Assembly: GCA_032718475.1 (NCBI GenBank)
Contig: JAUCBJ010006305.1
Coordinates: forward strand, 28,292 to 92,291
Reading direction: 5' to 3'
Source of the DNA: Nemertoderma westbladi
Lineage: Eukaryota > Xenacoelomorpha > Nemertodermatida > Nemertodermatidae
DNA length: 64,000 nt
Below are positions 10,998 to 23,658 of the stretch, one piece after another. Every line of letters starts with the position of its first letter. Positions within the stretch are counted from its first letter, which is position 1. Below the pieces are notes generated by a model. It did no database searches, had not been told where the DNA came from, and saw only the letters and a list, made by a program, of their open reading frames with translations. The translations under genes and the position numbers were made by a program.

Positions 10998-11438
10998 TCA
11001 ATTTATTACCGGTATATACTTACTTACTGACTTACCTGTTTACATGCAGTATAGTATAATATGAGGTAGAATAAAACGTCTGTCCTTATCTGACTGTCTG
11101 ATCTGATCCTATAACCAATCAGGAGAAAGATATAGGCCTATATATAATATTTACCTAACTGTCTGTTAGGTAAATAGCCAATAGGGGATCACGTTCCACG
11201 TTGCCCTGTTACGTATTAGTATCATCATATGACGTAACAGTACAGGCATACCGGTATGTATCTAATGCACAAAGGAATGTTATTATATCGTCCCTTTCCT
11301 GTAAAACGGCATTTTCGATTCTAATTTTGTTTGTAAGTAATATTCCAGGATTTTGGTCTTATTTACTTTTAAATCCATTAAATGTAACGATTTTAAACAA
11401 AAATAGTTATGGTATTGGAATAATGTAACATATTAGGT

Positions 11439-13065
11439 CAGGGCCGGATTAACCAGTAGGCTAATAAGGCTGAAGCCTTAGGGCCATTGAAAAAAGCGGT
11501 CACTTTCCTACAAAAATGTTGAATTGTAATGAGTTGAATGTAATGAGAGTTAATAGGAAGCCTATAAAATATTCTGTAAAAGGGGCACTTTACATCATTA
11601 GTTTCTTAGTATACCCGTCCGTGTTCAGGCTAGCCTGGAACCAGTTCATTAAAGGATAAAATAAAGGAGAAAATCTGGCCAACACTCTTCTCAACTATCT
11701 GTCTGAGTTGGGTATCGATTTTAATTATTGTCGAGGACAGACATATGACAATGCCAGTAATATGTCTGGGAAGTATTCTGGAATGCAGCAGAAGCTCAAG
11801 GAAGTTAATCAACTAGTCGATTATATTCCCTGTGCTGGTTTCGTCCTGCTCGGTTCTCCTGTTCCGAAGTGCCTTTCAGATACTCGGTGGTCAGCTCGGG
11901 CTGATGCAACTAATGCTCTTTATTGTGGATACAACAAGATCCACGAGGCATTAATGACTCTTGCAGATGATACACAGCAAAGTGCTCAGTCCCGTCATGA
12001 GGCAAATTCTCTTGCCAGTGCAATGAATACCTTAGAAATGTCAATAATGTGTGAGTTGTGGAACGATATCCTGGTGCGCTTCAACCAATGTAATAAGGCC
12101 ATACAAAGCTCAACTATAGAACTGTCATGCGCAATCAATCTGTTAAAGAGTTTAAAATCATTACTGGTGAACTGCAGAGATAAGTTTGATGCCTATGAAG
12201 AACAAGGAATGACACGTTGCGGCAATAACAGTTACAAGACTGAAGGTGGAAGACATCGAAAACGAAAACAGAACATTGATGATAGCAATTGCCTAGATGC
12301 ATCTGAAAGAATGTCTCCTCGGAAAAAATTCTTGACTGGAACCTTCTACGTTATTTTGGATCAGTTATATGTAGCTTTGCAAACCCGCATTGATGCATAC
12401 ACTAAAGTTTCGCAAAGATTTGGTGTTATAACAGAATTCAAGACAATGAATCCCGAACAAATTCGAACCGCTGCTGCATCACTTGTCAGCATATATCAAA
12501 ATGACCTTAACGCAGACTTTCCAGCCGAATTCCAACAGTTCATAGATTGGTTTAACGAGCAGCAGATGAGCGCACTTCCAGGTAGACTTCAAGAAGGAGA
12601 ACATGGAACTGCCCAACAAATGTTCACTTTACTCCATAACAGTGGGGTGCGTTCAGCATTTCCTAACACTGAGACTATTCTACGAATCTATTTGTGCCTT
12701 ATGATTACGAATTGTTCTGGTGAACGCTCATTCTCCCATCTCAAGCGAATTAAAAGTGACATAAGATCAACCATGAAGCAAGGTAGACTCTGCTCATTGT
12801 CACTTATGTGTATTGAGAATGATTTGCTAGATAGAATAGAATTCTCTGACGTGATTAATGATTTTGCTATTGCCAAAAGCCGAAAAGGGAGAATATTAAT
12901 TAATCAACCATGAATAATACTAACTGTTTCATATTAGTGAGTTTCATATTAGTTACTGAGTTAATAGACTTATTGTGATTTCGATAATTATTCTATATTA
13001 TATTCTAATTTCAGGCCACTTTTTCAAAATAGCCTTAGGGCCACAAATATGTTAATCCGGCCCTG
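11439..13065 (+). mobile_element. hAT-type DNA transposon, internally deleted
   Basis: The ends are inverted: CAGGGCCGGATTAAC at 11439 and GTTAATCCGGCCCTG ending at 13065. Perfect 8-bp duplications TATTAGGT lie outside at 11431-11438 and 13066-13073, the length expected for hAT insertion. The interior carries the C-terminal two thirds of a hAT transposase on the plus strand. Confidence 0.9.
11660..12913 (+). pseudogene. Truncated hAT transposase (ZMYM-type C-terminal part)
   Basis: The frame is open from about 11660 (no in-frame ATG at its head; an upstream stop closes it) to the TGA at 12911-12913. Seen: GQTYDNASNMSG, which carries the second catalytic Asp of hAT transposases; PKCLSDTRWSARADA; and the C-terminal dimerisation block with SGERSFSHLK, which carries the catalytic Glu. 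The BED-type zinc finger and the first catalytic Asp are missing. The usual Cys/His region between the DNA block and the SDTRW block is shortened to about ten residues, which marks an internal deletion. The product would be inactive. Proteins of this kind are often annotated as zinc finger MYM-type protein 1-like. Confidence 0.85.
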
Positions 13066-13073
13066 TATTAGGT

Positions 13074-16000
13074 AGGAAACTATGTATAGAGATATAGGTT
13101 GTTTCAAAAAAAATATTACATTTTTTACAATGATTACTCAAAAAGAAATAAAACCCTTTAAGACAAATTCGATTATTAAGTTTTAAAAATATAAAACAAA
13201 TCTCCCTCTATCATAATAAACAACATTCTAGCTCCTGATTCGTTGTTTCCAATTTTAAATCAACGTTTCCCGGGCTTACCCTATTTATAATATTAAAATG
13301 TATTATATAGGTTGTTTTAAAAAAATAATTCTTTATCATGCGGTCTATGCAAAACTGGCATACTAGGTGGTTTTGAAACGTCTAAATATCTCAGTATGGC
13401 CTTCTAAGTGTGTTAATCGGATTCAGAATACATTTTAACATAAAGAAATGCAGCAATCTCTCTCCATTTCGGCAAAAATCGCATATAGGTGGTTTCTAAA
13501 TGAAAGGGACGATATATTACAAATGCGATATAGGATGAAGGATGGCGAGTATGAAAGTTGTGTGATTGTCCCAGCAAAGATGGTGGATTCAGATGTAAAC
13601 AACTTTCGTAGATTTAGTTGGTGTTGAAACATTAATCATTTATTAAAAACAATACAGCGTTTGCTGCAATATTTTGGTAAATCTTTCTTGTTAATAGTTA
13701 TCATTATTAATAGTTAAAGTTATATTAAATTTAAATTAAAGTTAAAAAATTAAAGTTATGAAGGAATATGGGAAGGTGGATGGGAATGTGTGAATCAATA
13801 AACGCTGTTGTTACCTTCCAATTGAAGGAAAATAGCAGGTTACAGCGGCTGTAATTTCTAACCATAACAATAAACGACGTTGTTACCTACAAATTGAGGG
13901 AAAAGATCGGGTTACAGAGACAGTGTTTTCAAACCAAGACAATAAACGATTTTCTACTATAGGACCCATTATCGGTAGTAGCGTCTGCAACACAACACCT
14001 CTACAGTTCGCGATCTGCCATGTAACTCTCCAATTTATTATCTCAAATTTATCTTCATTATGAAGATCAGTGCCTATTAGCAGACGTGCCAGTAATGGCT
14101 GACCTTGTGTTCTCACCAATCGGCTGCAATAAAACAATATCATCACAGGCTGCTGATGTACTGTAAGATAGCAATTGGTAAGGAGTCATATGTCGTACCT
14201 GCAAGGTAACGTTGGGTTTTGTCAATGTAATTTTACAGTACTAATAACTCATTATGTACATGTTATCATTGTATTAATAATAACATGAACTCAGCTTGCG
14301 CAAACATCTGTGTGTGCGTGTATATGTAAGTACTATCAGGAGGAGCGGAGCGGTGTCTTCTGCTATAAGATACCAGCACCCAGGTATGGAGATGCCGTGT
14401 AACGCCACACAAGCACCAACAACTAAATATACTTGACAGTTTATGACCTGCTGGAATGAGACAGATATTATCTGGAAATTTGGTCTTTTAACATTTAGAT
14501 CGATATGGTCCGACTTGGGCGCCCGCCATGGCCAACCAATATTGTATTTCTGACATAAAAATCCAGCAATTAATTGATCTCGAGAGGAAAAGCGATGCAA
14601 ATAACAGTTGATTTCTAGTGACTATCGTTTATTGTTTTGGTTAGAATAACGTTCCACTGAAACCTGCCCCTCCTGATATTAATATATGTGAGATATTAAT
14701 TTGCCGAGATGAGATTTGCCCCATCCCCCCCCCCCCCCCCCCCCCCTCTTGTTTCTTAAATTTATTGATTGGTGATGCGCCCTACTGTATACCTTTACTA
14801 CAGTTTACCATTTTGGATTTTGGCATGGTTGTATTATATATATGTGTTGTATATATATGTTATTTGACAAGAGACATTCGTTGTACATAGTTCATTGCAA
14901 TACTGAAGAGGAAATCAGTACGCTTACACCTACAAGTAGCGTGTATGCGTAGCGTTTACCCCCCTTGTAGTGGCAATCGTCGAGGATCCATCATACAGTT
15001 ATTTGATTGCAGCAATTAACTCATTTTGGATCTTAAATATGCGCGGTTGCGAGATAGAGATGAAGGCCTTGAAGAAGCCTACAAAGTTTTTAGATGATGG
15101 CTAGACCGCGTCTGTCTTATCTAATGTAGACCTTTCCTCAATGGCCAATTTTGGTAGCCACACAGGAGCCTTTCAACAGTATTATCTGTTGAATAGCTTA
15201 CCTGAAATTAATTCTATGATATGAAACACACATTTTAAAAGTTGATTTTAGTAATAGGTTTCATTTCTAAGCGAGCTATCAGCTCGTTCGTCCTCATTTC
15301 TCTCGTCCTCGTCCCTTACTTTTAAATGTACTGTAGGGAAATATAGTAGTTATACATGTAGTGAAATATAATGTATAATGTAATAAATATGAGAAAAATT
15401 CCTGATTGTTATATATAGAACATTAGAATATTCAAGTAGTTAAAATATTAGAAAATGTGACAAAGTGGAGTTGGAAGCATTGAGGAATAATTGATTACCG
15501 AATCAATTCTCAGTAACTTTCAATAAGTGAGTCTGCTTGCTCTGTACTAAAAATGGATTTAGTTACAAGTAGGGGCGGAATCGCAGGAGCTTGGCGTTGC
15601 AATCGGCAGGTTGGTGCGTTGTATACGGTGCATTCGGTTGATTAAAATGAATGCACACAAATTCCGCGCTCTCTAGGGGTTAAAGGAAGTAAACTCAATT
15701 GGCCAAGATGGCGCTTTACTTAGCCTTTATTGGTGTTAGTAGCCTGGGTAGGTAGGTACCGGTAGTGCCCCACCGTACTACTGCTGTGTACACCTCAGCA
15801 TCCCTCCATCCTGATTGCAGGATATATAAACAACAGGTTGAAAGAGTTAGTTCCGAGATGCTGTGATTTGCTAGCGAATAATTTAATTTTGTAGCCCATT
15901 TATTTTTGTGTAACGGGAATTTTACTTAAAATTGAACCGTTGAGGGGTAGTAGGCTTACAATTATTACTGTATTTGAGATGATATTGAGTTAATATACTG

Positions 16001-17326
16001 TAATATTTCATATACTAAAATTACTCTTTAGTTTGTAAAAATTTACTAATTTTTCATATCAATGTCTAGTCTACTAGTAAAAAGTCTTACATATTACGGT
16101 GTATGCATACGAATATAAATTATAATTTGTAACAGTAAATAATAATCCCTTTAAAATTTATCAAATCCAACAATACCAACTAACTATTGTACCTCTGATA
16201 TTGACTGTCATGTACAGATCAACTAATAAAATTTATCTTGAATCCCGACGGCCTTCTCTATACACCATTTATTTGTTTAGAAGGCCGTGACGTGAATATG
16301 TAAAAACTTTTTTTGCACAGTAATATAGAGTTCTGTCCTTTCCGCACTAAGAAATCTTAATTTCGTAATCACATACCGTAATTTATCACTCCGTGAAGAG
16401 TAGCAGGTTACATTTTCATTATTACTAACCAAAACAGGAAATAATTCTCAAAAACATAAATATATGTTACATATTTTGCTAGTGCGACAGATCATGTATT
16501 TATGTATATTATTAATTAATTTTATGCTAAATAAAGTTCCCATGGTTCAAGTAATACTTTAACAATGCTGCTGTAGCACTTAAAAACACCCCCAGTAACA
16601 ACAAAATAAAATTATTCAGGTTCCTACAAAGCAATTACAATAGACGTCGTCTTTAATAAAAAAAAAAGTATTAATTAATACTTCACTGTACATAAATGGA
16701 TGATATTTTAGAGTAATGCTGAACACGCAGTGTAGTTAGGCCCCTACACGTAGCGCTATCTCACTACAAAATAAAAACACCGTGCAGAAACCATGAAAAA
16801 TCTTGATTGAACAAATATATTTTATACTGTAAGAATAGAATTAAAGATATAAGTAAGAAGCTCTACTTATGCAGCTGTATCGCACTGGCTGCGTTGCAGG
16901 ATCTCATTTAGTCTGGTGAGATCGGCAGACATATGTCTGAGAGGTCATAGATCTCTTCAAGCTATACCACCTTCTTCTATTGATGACCCGCGGCTTATTC
17001 CAGATCTGGGCCCCCATCATAATCTTCACCATTAAAGCACCCCTTCTTTACGTAACTTATATTTTGTTCTTTCTTTTCATATGTTATTGCACGTTCCCAC
17101 TTTCTACCTGTTCACATTAAACTCGTTTTTGGATCCATCATTGTTGCTTTATTTATTTCATTGCGGTATACAGTATTAGTTGCTTCACTTAAATTACTTT
17201 ACTTTATTTGATACTGTTGTAATAATTATTTGTCTGTTAATTTACTTTAAAAATTAATCTACTTTATTATTTTATCGTCTCATTCAAACATTCTTACTTT
17301 ATGTCATATACTGTAGTAGTAGTAGT
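13074..17326. other. Gene-free stretch with repeat fragments
   Basis: I see no supported coding region. It holds a 72-bp duplicated repeat and its inverted partner (13796-14746), a 22-bp C run (14725-14746), and AT-rich sequence. A short GC-richer island at about 16870-17045 gives no convincing motif in any frame. Confidence 0.5.
13796..14746. repeat. Dispersed repeat with inverted arms and a terminal poly-C tract
   Basis: The left arm has 72-bp tandem units starting CAATAAACG at 13796, 13868 and 13940, each with an AGGTTACAG/GGGTTACAG word. The right arm (about 14618-14700) is the reverse complement: GTTTATTGTTTTGGTTAGA, then CTGAAACCTGCCCC, then TAATTTGCCGAGATGAGAT, followed by a 22-bp C run. 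The same sequence occurs at 1041-1140 and 62640-62760, there beside a G run in the latter case. Confidence 0.55.
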
Positions 17327-17338
17327 GGTAGGTGCGAA

Positions 17339-19446
17339 AATGCACAACGAGCAATAATGACCAACAACGAGCAACAATGAGCAACAACGAGCAACAATGA
17401 GCAACAACGAGCAACAATGAGCAACAATGAGCAACAATGAGCAACAACGAGCAATAATAAAGTACAACAACGAGTAACAATGAGCAACAACGAGCAACAA
17501 TGAGCAACAATGAGCAACAACGAGCAACAATGAGCAACAATGAGCAACAACGAGCAACAATGAGCAACAATGAACAACAACGAGCAACAATGAGCAACAA
17601 CAAGAAACAATGAGCAACAACGAGCAATAATAAAGTACAACAACGAGTAACAATGAGCAACAATGAGCAACAACGAGTAACAATGAGCAACAACGAGCAA
17701 CAACGAGAAACAATGAGCAACAACGAGCAATAATAAAGTACAACAACGAGTAACAATGAGCAACAATGAGCAACAACGAGCAACAATGAGCAACAATGAG
17801 CAACAACGAGCAATAATAAAGCACAACAATGAGCACCAACAGGGAACAATGAGCAATAATAAAGTACAACAACGGGCAACAATGAGCAACAGCGAACAAC
17901 AATGAGCAACAACGAGCACCAACGAACAACAATGAGCAACAACGAGCAACAATGAGCAACAACGAGAAACAATGAGCAATAATAAAGTACAACAACGAGT
18001 AACAATGAGCAAGAATGAGCAACAACGAGCAACAATGAGCAACAACGAGCAACAATGAGCAACAATGAACAACAACGAGCAACAATGAGCAACAACAAGA
18101 AACAGTGAGCAACAACGAGCAACAACGAGCAACAATGAGCAACAACGAGCAACAATGAGCAACAACGAGAAACAATGAGCAACAACGAGCAATAATAAAG
18201 TACAACAACGAGTAACAATGGGCAACAATGACCAACAACGAGCAACAATGAGCAACAATGAGCAACAACGAGCAACAATGAGCAACAATGAACAACAACG
18301 AGCAACAATGAGCAACACCAAGAAACAATGAGCAACAACGAGCAATAATAAAGTACAACAACGAGTAACAATGAGCAATAATGAGCAACAACGAGCAACA
18401 ATGAGCAACAACGAGCAACAATGAGCAACAACGAGAAACAATGAGCAACAACGAGCAATAATAAAGTACAACAACGAGTAACAATGAGCAACAATGACCA
18501 ACAACGAGCAACAATGAGCAACAACCAGCAACAATGAGCAACAACGAGCAACAACGAGCAACAACGAGCAACAATGAGCAACAACGAGCAATAATAAAGT
18601 ACAACAACGAGTAACAATGAGCAACAATGACCAACAACGAGCAACAATGAGCAACAATGAGCAACAACGAGCAACAATGAGCAACAACAAGAAACAATGA
18701 GCAACAACGAGCAATAATAAAGTACAACAACGAGTAACAATGAGCAACAATGAGCAACAACGAGCAACAATGAGCAACAACGAGCAACAATGAGCAACAA
18801 TGAGCAACAACGAGAAACAATGAGCAACAACGAGCAATAATAAAGTACAACAACGAGTAACAATGAGCAACAATGACCAACAACGAGCAACAATGAGCAA
18901 CAACCAGCAACTATGAGCAACAACGAGCAACAATGAGCAACAACGAGCAACAATGAGCAACAATGAGCAACAATGAGCAACAACGAGCAACAATGAGCAA
19001 CAATGAGCAACAATGAGCAATAATGAGCAAAAACGAGCAACAATGAACAACAACGAGCAATAATAAAGCACAACAATGAGCACCAACAGGGAACAATGAG
19101 CAATAATAAAGTACAACAACGGGCAACAATGAGCAACAGCGAACAACAATGAGCAACAACGAGCACCAACGAACAACAATGAGCAACAACGAGCAACAAT
19201 GAGCAACAACGAGAAACAATGAGCAATAACGAGCAATAATAAAGTACAACAACGAGCATCAATGAACAACAACGAGAAACAATGAGCAATAACGAGCAAT
19301 AATAAAGTACAACAACGAGCATCAATGAGCAACAACGAACAACAATGAGCAATAATAAAGTACAACAACGAGTAACAATGAGCAATAACGAACGACAATG
19401 AGAAATAACGACCAATAATACAGAACAACAACGAGCAACAATGATA
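17339..19446. repeat. 10-bp tandem array GCAACAAYGA (left arm)
   Basis: About 210 units of a 10-bp word alternating GCAACAATGA and GCAACAACGA. A recurrent variant containing AATAATAAAGTACAACAACG appears every 60 to 250 bp, giving a loose higher-order pattern. Because 30 bp is ten codons, long low-complexity frames stay open on the minus strand. Confidence 0.95.
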
Positions 19447-20403
19447 CTTATTCAGTACAATGTATCCCAGTAGTCTCGAATATACATGTAGCCATGTAGG
19501 ATATAAATGTCAATGGCAATGTCATCAAGATGGTGCACAATACACTGATACTGCTATACCGGGACACCGGTAGGCCTACAAATATTTATCAGTTTACCTG
19601 ATTTCAGTCTATCAGTCTTGTTCTGTTCCGCTAGTGTCGTTGAAACTTACCGGTACTAACAATACCTAATGCTGGAGAAAATTAATGAATTAAAAGTAAT
19701 TCTCCGTAAATTCAAGTAGTTCTATTATCGGTACAATGTGGTTTCAGGGCCCTCCCGCCCCTCTACCTATTATCAAATCAAATCAAATTTATTTATTTCC
19801 ATCATACTACAAAAATTGTATCATGTTGCTCCCTTCCCTTCCCATCACCAATCATCGTATCTTATGAAGAATGAGGGTTTAGATGAATATTATTGAGAAT
19901 GATGATAATGAATCTGGGTTAGTATGGTAAGTGGAGGTAGTAATATGATAGACTGGCTGGTAATCTGGTTCTGACTGACTGAGTGCGGTACTGTTAAGTG
20001 AAGTGTGAACTGGTTTTCGTATTATTATTTTGTATTTTATACAGTTGGACATAGTGACCTGATTGCCCGGCAGTCCTGAAGTCTGCCTAGCGTTCTATAT
20101 TACAGACTACTGTATAGCTTGTGGGATGGGATGGGGTAGGCCAAGCCTATTTTGTATTTGATTTTTGTTATTTAGGTTACTGGGTTAAGGTTAGTCAGTT
20201 AGTTGCTCAGGAGTTACAGGGAAGTGGCTACTGACCGCACCGGACCCTCTAAATACCGTATTGAAGCTTTATATTTGATTTATATTTTACTTGTGTATTA
20301 TTTACCGGACCCTTATTACCTCAGCTTTTTGTGACCGGACCCATAATCTTGTAACATGTCTTAACTTTCGTTTATTGTTTTGGTTACCACCAAAATTTAT
20401 TGC
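19447..20403. other. Spacer between the inverted 10-bp arrays
   Basis: About 960 bp without a gene. It includes a TCAAATCAAATCAAATTTAT microrepeat at about 19775-19796 of the kind found at LINE/SINE tails, and ends with TTATTGTTTTGGTTACC, a word shared with the dispersed repeat family seen at 14630. Confidence 0.45.
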
Positions 20404-20404
20404 T

Positions 20405-20805
20405 ATTTTGGTTGCTCATTGTTGCTCGTTGTTGCTCATTGTTACTCGTTGTTGTACTTTATTATTGCTCGTTGTTGCTCGTTGTTGCTCAATGTTGCTC
20501 ATTGTTGCTCGTTGTTGCTCGTTATTGCTCATTGTTGCTCATTGTTGCTCGTTGTTGCTCATTGTTACTCGTTGTTGTACTTTATTATTGCTCATTGTTA
20601 CTCGTTGTTGTACTTTATTATTGCTCATTGTTGCTCATTGTTTCTCATTGTTGCTCGTTATTGCTAATTGTTGCTCGTTGTTGCTCATTGTTACTCGTTG
20701 TTGTACTTTATTATTGCTCATTGTTGCTCGTTGTTGCTCATTCTTGCTCATTGTTGCTCGTTGTTGCTCATTGTTGCTCGTTATTGGTCATTGTTGCTCG
20801 TTGTG
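20405..20805. repeat. 10-bp tandem array TTGCTCATTG (right arm, inverted)
   Basis: About 40 units of the reverse complement of the 17339-19446 word, including the same TTGTACTTTATTATTGCTC variant in inverse orientation. The two arrays could pair over several hundred bases. Confidence 0.95.
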
Positions 20806-20821
20806 CATTTTAGCACCTACC

Positions 20822-21590
20822 GTATATATTTACTTCATTTTATTGTCAGTGTAGTAATTCGAATAACAATTACTGTAGATTTAATTTTAAAGCTATAAAC
20901 TACATTAACGTGTTTAGACTATTAAAATGTTTATTGATGCTTTTGCCCTATTAAAAAACAGATTGTGGCGCACATTGATATCAAGTGAAAAACTGCCACT
21001 GTAACCTAATCATCTGCCTCTTAATATTTTAAATTATATTAAATTAATTTTTTAAACCTAACAAATAATAGTTTGTGTTTGCTGTCATTTTGCACCATCA
21101 TCCATAAAACAAAAGCCTCGATTCCCATCTGGAACAACAGCACTGCACGCTGTGTACAGTATATCAAATATCAATCAAATTAAGCAGAAATTTAGATCAA
21201 GAAGTTAAATGTTTCCATATGAAAGATAATGTTGCCTTTTCGTTAACATTTTCTTAACAATACTGTACATAGAGTACTTGGATTAATCCCTTAGAATTCA
21301 ACCACATGCTCCCTACCCATTCTCCATACCATAGATTACCGATAGATATTAATTCTATTACTGTATATACATTAATGTACAGAAGGAACAGTATACTCTA
21401 GGTAGATTAGCTCTTGTTAAATAAAAGGCAATGTAAATTAATTACATCGGTAACTAAACTACATTACCTTGGGTTGAAAGCTGCAATTTACAGTAACAGT
21501 TTGTAAGATTTTAAATATTGATATTATTTTAATCAATCAATCAATTCTGCTAGAATATAAATTAATTAATCAATATTTGTAAAAATCAAG
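20822..21590. other. Upstream region of the NRPS-like reductase gene
   Basis: AT-rich DNA without coding signal. It has an AATCAATCAATCAATT microrepeat at about 21531-21546 and AAATTAATTAATCAAT just before the start. The promoter should lie here, but I see no clear core element. Confidence 0.45.
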
Positions 21591-23658
21591 ATGGATTCAA
21601 ATTACGAGAAATTACCCTGTCTTCACGAAATGTTTATGGAGCAGGCCAAACTCACTCCAAATAAGGTAAGTTAACTTGATGTTTTTTGTGTATTTTTTAG
21701 CAGTCCCATATTTTAATAGTGCCCATGCCCTTTCTTTAAAGGAAAGGCGTTATATCAATTATTTTATTATTAGTATCTTTTTTATAACCGGCTCCTCATT
21801 ATTAGTTGAAGCGTTTAGGGTTATTTTGATCTAACGTCCCACTTCTAAGAAAGGGAAAACGGACAGACACACTTATAGCCAAACTGACAGACAGGCAAAC
21901 ATACATGCGAACGGAGAAGCAGTCAGACTGTCAGATAAACATACATACAGTACAGATGGACAAACAGTCGGACAGGGGAAAACGTAGGCCTACGACGACA
22001 GACTTTCTGAATTACATACGGACCAGCAGACAGGTAATGCAGACAAATGAAACAGCTGTAAGTTGTTTATTTATATGGGCCTATATATTTCCATATTATA
22101 GACAGCCGTTGTAGAAGATGGAGGTCGAAAAATCACCTATGGCGAGTTAGATAAACTTACTGACAGCTTGGCAGCCCATCTCCAGTCAATGGGGGTCCTT
22201 CCAGACACCCTGGTTGGTATATATATGGAGAGGTCTCTCAACTACGCAGTGGCTTACATTGCTATACTGAAAGCCGGTTGGTCGATACGTTTACATTTCT
22301 ATATTTATACAACAAATTTCTGAAATCTGATCGGTTAATATATTTACTTACATAGACTTTCTTCTCTGTTGGATCACTTCGGGTGTCAAAAGACCGGTTA
22401 TAATCTCTGCACCGAATCATGATTGGTCAGTAAATGTCCAATACCTACAGTATTTCGTCACATAATTGTTTTTTTTATGTAGGTCTATATCATTAATGAT
22501 TAACGAAATTTTTAATTATATTGAACTGTTTTACTGGTATTGTTTTAGGTGGCGGTTATGTACCAATGGACCCATCCTACCCTCCATCACTCCTTCTGTC
22601 TGTATTGGAGGACTGCCAGGCTGTTGCCGTGGTTACTAATAAACAGTTCTCGGAAGTAATAACTCAAGTGAAACCTGAGTGCGCGAGAATACTAGTGGTA
22701 TTAAGCAACGATTCTGATTGGTTGAACTCTGAAACACCTGAATCTTATAAGCTTCCTTGTATCTCATTGGATAATATCGCTTACTGCGCTTACTCAAGCG
22801 GGACTACAGGTAAGCTAAATAAAGTCTCGCCTCTGAACTGGTAACTGGTCAGGGCAGTGAAGACTCCCTGTATATTTAAAACGGATACTGCACGTTTGAG
22901 AACTTTCCCGTTCAGATTTACCCCTTACAACTTAAAAGGTGGGCAAGATAATGAATAAACAACATTATGCAATAATTAACACAGTTTGGATGATTGGATG
23001 TTGTGAAGACGAATCGAACTGGCCATGTACAAGACCTGGTTATGCGACCGCAAGCAACCTTCACACAAACAGATCTGTATCACGACCCCGTGTCTACCTC
23101 AAACTTACAGATAATAGGCATGGCATTACTTTATTAATTATTTAATGATTTAATTAACGTTTATATTCCCAGGTAAACCGAAAGGTATTGTTTGTCGACA
23201 TCGAGGGGCCGCGTATTCCTACACATGGAGGTTCGAGAACTTCCCCTATAAGGAGGATGAGAGAGAAGCTTGCAATGTGTTTTTTGTTTGGGAAATGATG
23301 CGACCACTTCTAAGGGGTTGGTTAATTAATTAAAAATAGAAAGTCAACGAATACAAATTGTTTTAGTAATAGAGTTTCTACGAGTAAATAACTCAATCTC
23401 TACTACTTGTACTAGTTGTACTGTAATGTGAAGTGAACTTGAACAAATAGCTATTTATTATTTTATTTTTATTTTATTTTTTCAATATTCCACAGGAGCG
23501 TCGTTATATATAATACCGGACAACGTTATTTACGATCCAGCAAATTTGGTTAAATTTATCGAGACTAACGCCATAACCAGGATGTTGTTTACCCCGTCGC
23601 TATTGGAAACTGTTTTGGATACGCGCGGAATCTCGTTGACCCGTTGCAAATCATTATC
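21591..23658 (+). CDS. Exons 1-5: N-terminal half of the adenylation domain
   Basis: Start at the ATG at 21591, opening MDSNYEKLPCLHEMF. The exons carry LKAGGGYVPMDPSYP (core A2), YSSGTTGKPKG (A3, the ATP-binding loop, split by intron 3 within the Gly codon) and FFVWEMMRPLLRGASLY (A4). In ordinary amino-acid-activating domains A4 reads FDxSVWE, with the Asp holding the substrate amino group. Here that position aligns with Val (NVFFVWE), which argues for a substrate without an alpha-amino group. Exon 5 ends in codon phase 2 at 23658 and joins exon 6 to give SLSTILLCGE. Confidence 0.88.

Larger units (their letters stand above)
17327..20821. mobile_element. Foldback-like element with satellite inverted arms
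   Basis: The outer left edge reads GGTAGGTGCGAAAATGCACA and the outer right edge is its near-perfect reverse complement (TGCATTTTAGCACCTACC, ending at 20821). Inside each edge lies a tandem 10-bp array in opposite orientation: about 2.1 kb on the left and 0.4 kb on the right, around a spacer of about 960 bp. This is the architecture of foldback elements (Drosophila FB, sea-urchin TU), whose inverted ends are built of tandem repeats. I could not find a target duplication and there is no transposase, so mobility is inferred. Confidence 0.5.

Noticed and set aside
16870-17045. GC-richer island as a possible exon or retroelement tail
   Set aside because: No frame gives a recognisable motif and no splice-site pair frames it convincingly.
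17294-19431. Three overlapping minus-strand ORFs of 538-710 codons, Cys/Leu/Ser-rich
   Set aside because: They are low-complexity translations of the 10-bp satellite, open in all three frames at once.
17315-20832. A target-site duplication around the foldback-like structure
   Set aside because: Flanks read GTAGTAGT on the left and GTATATAT on the right; similarity is weak and probably chance.
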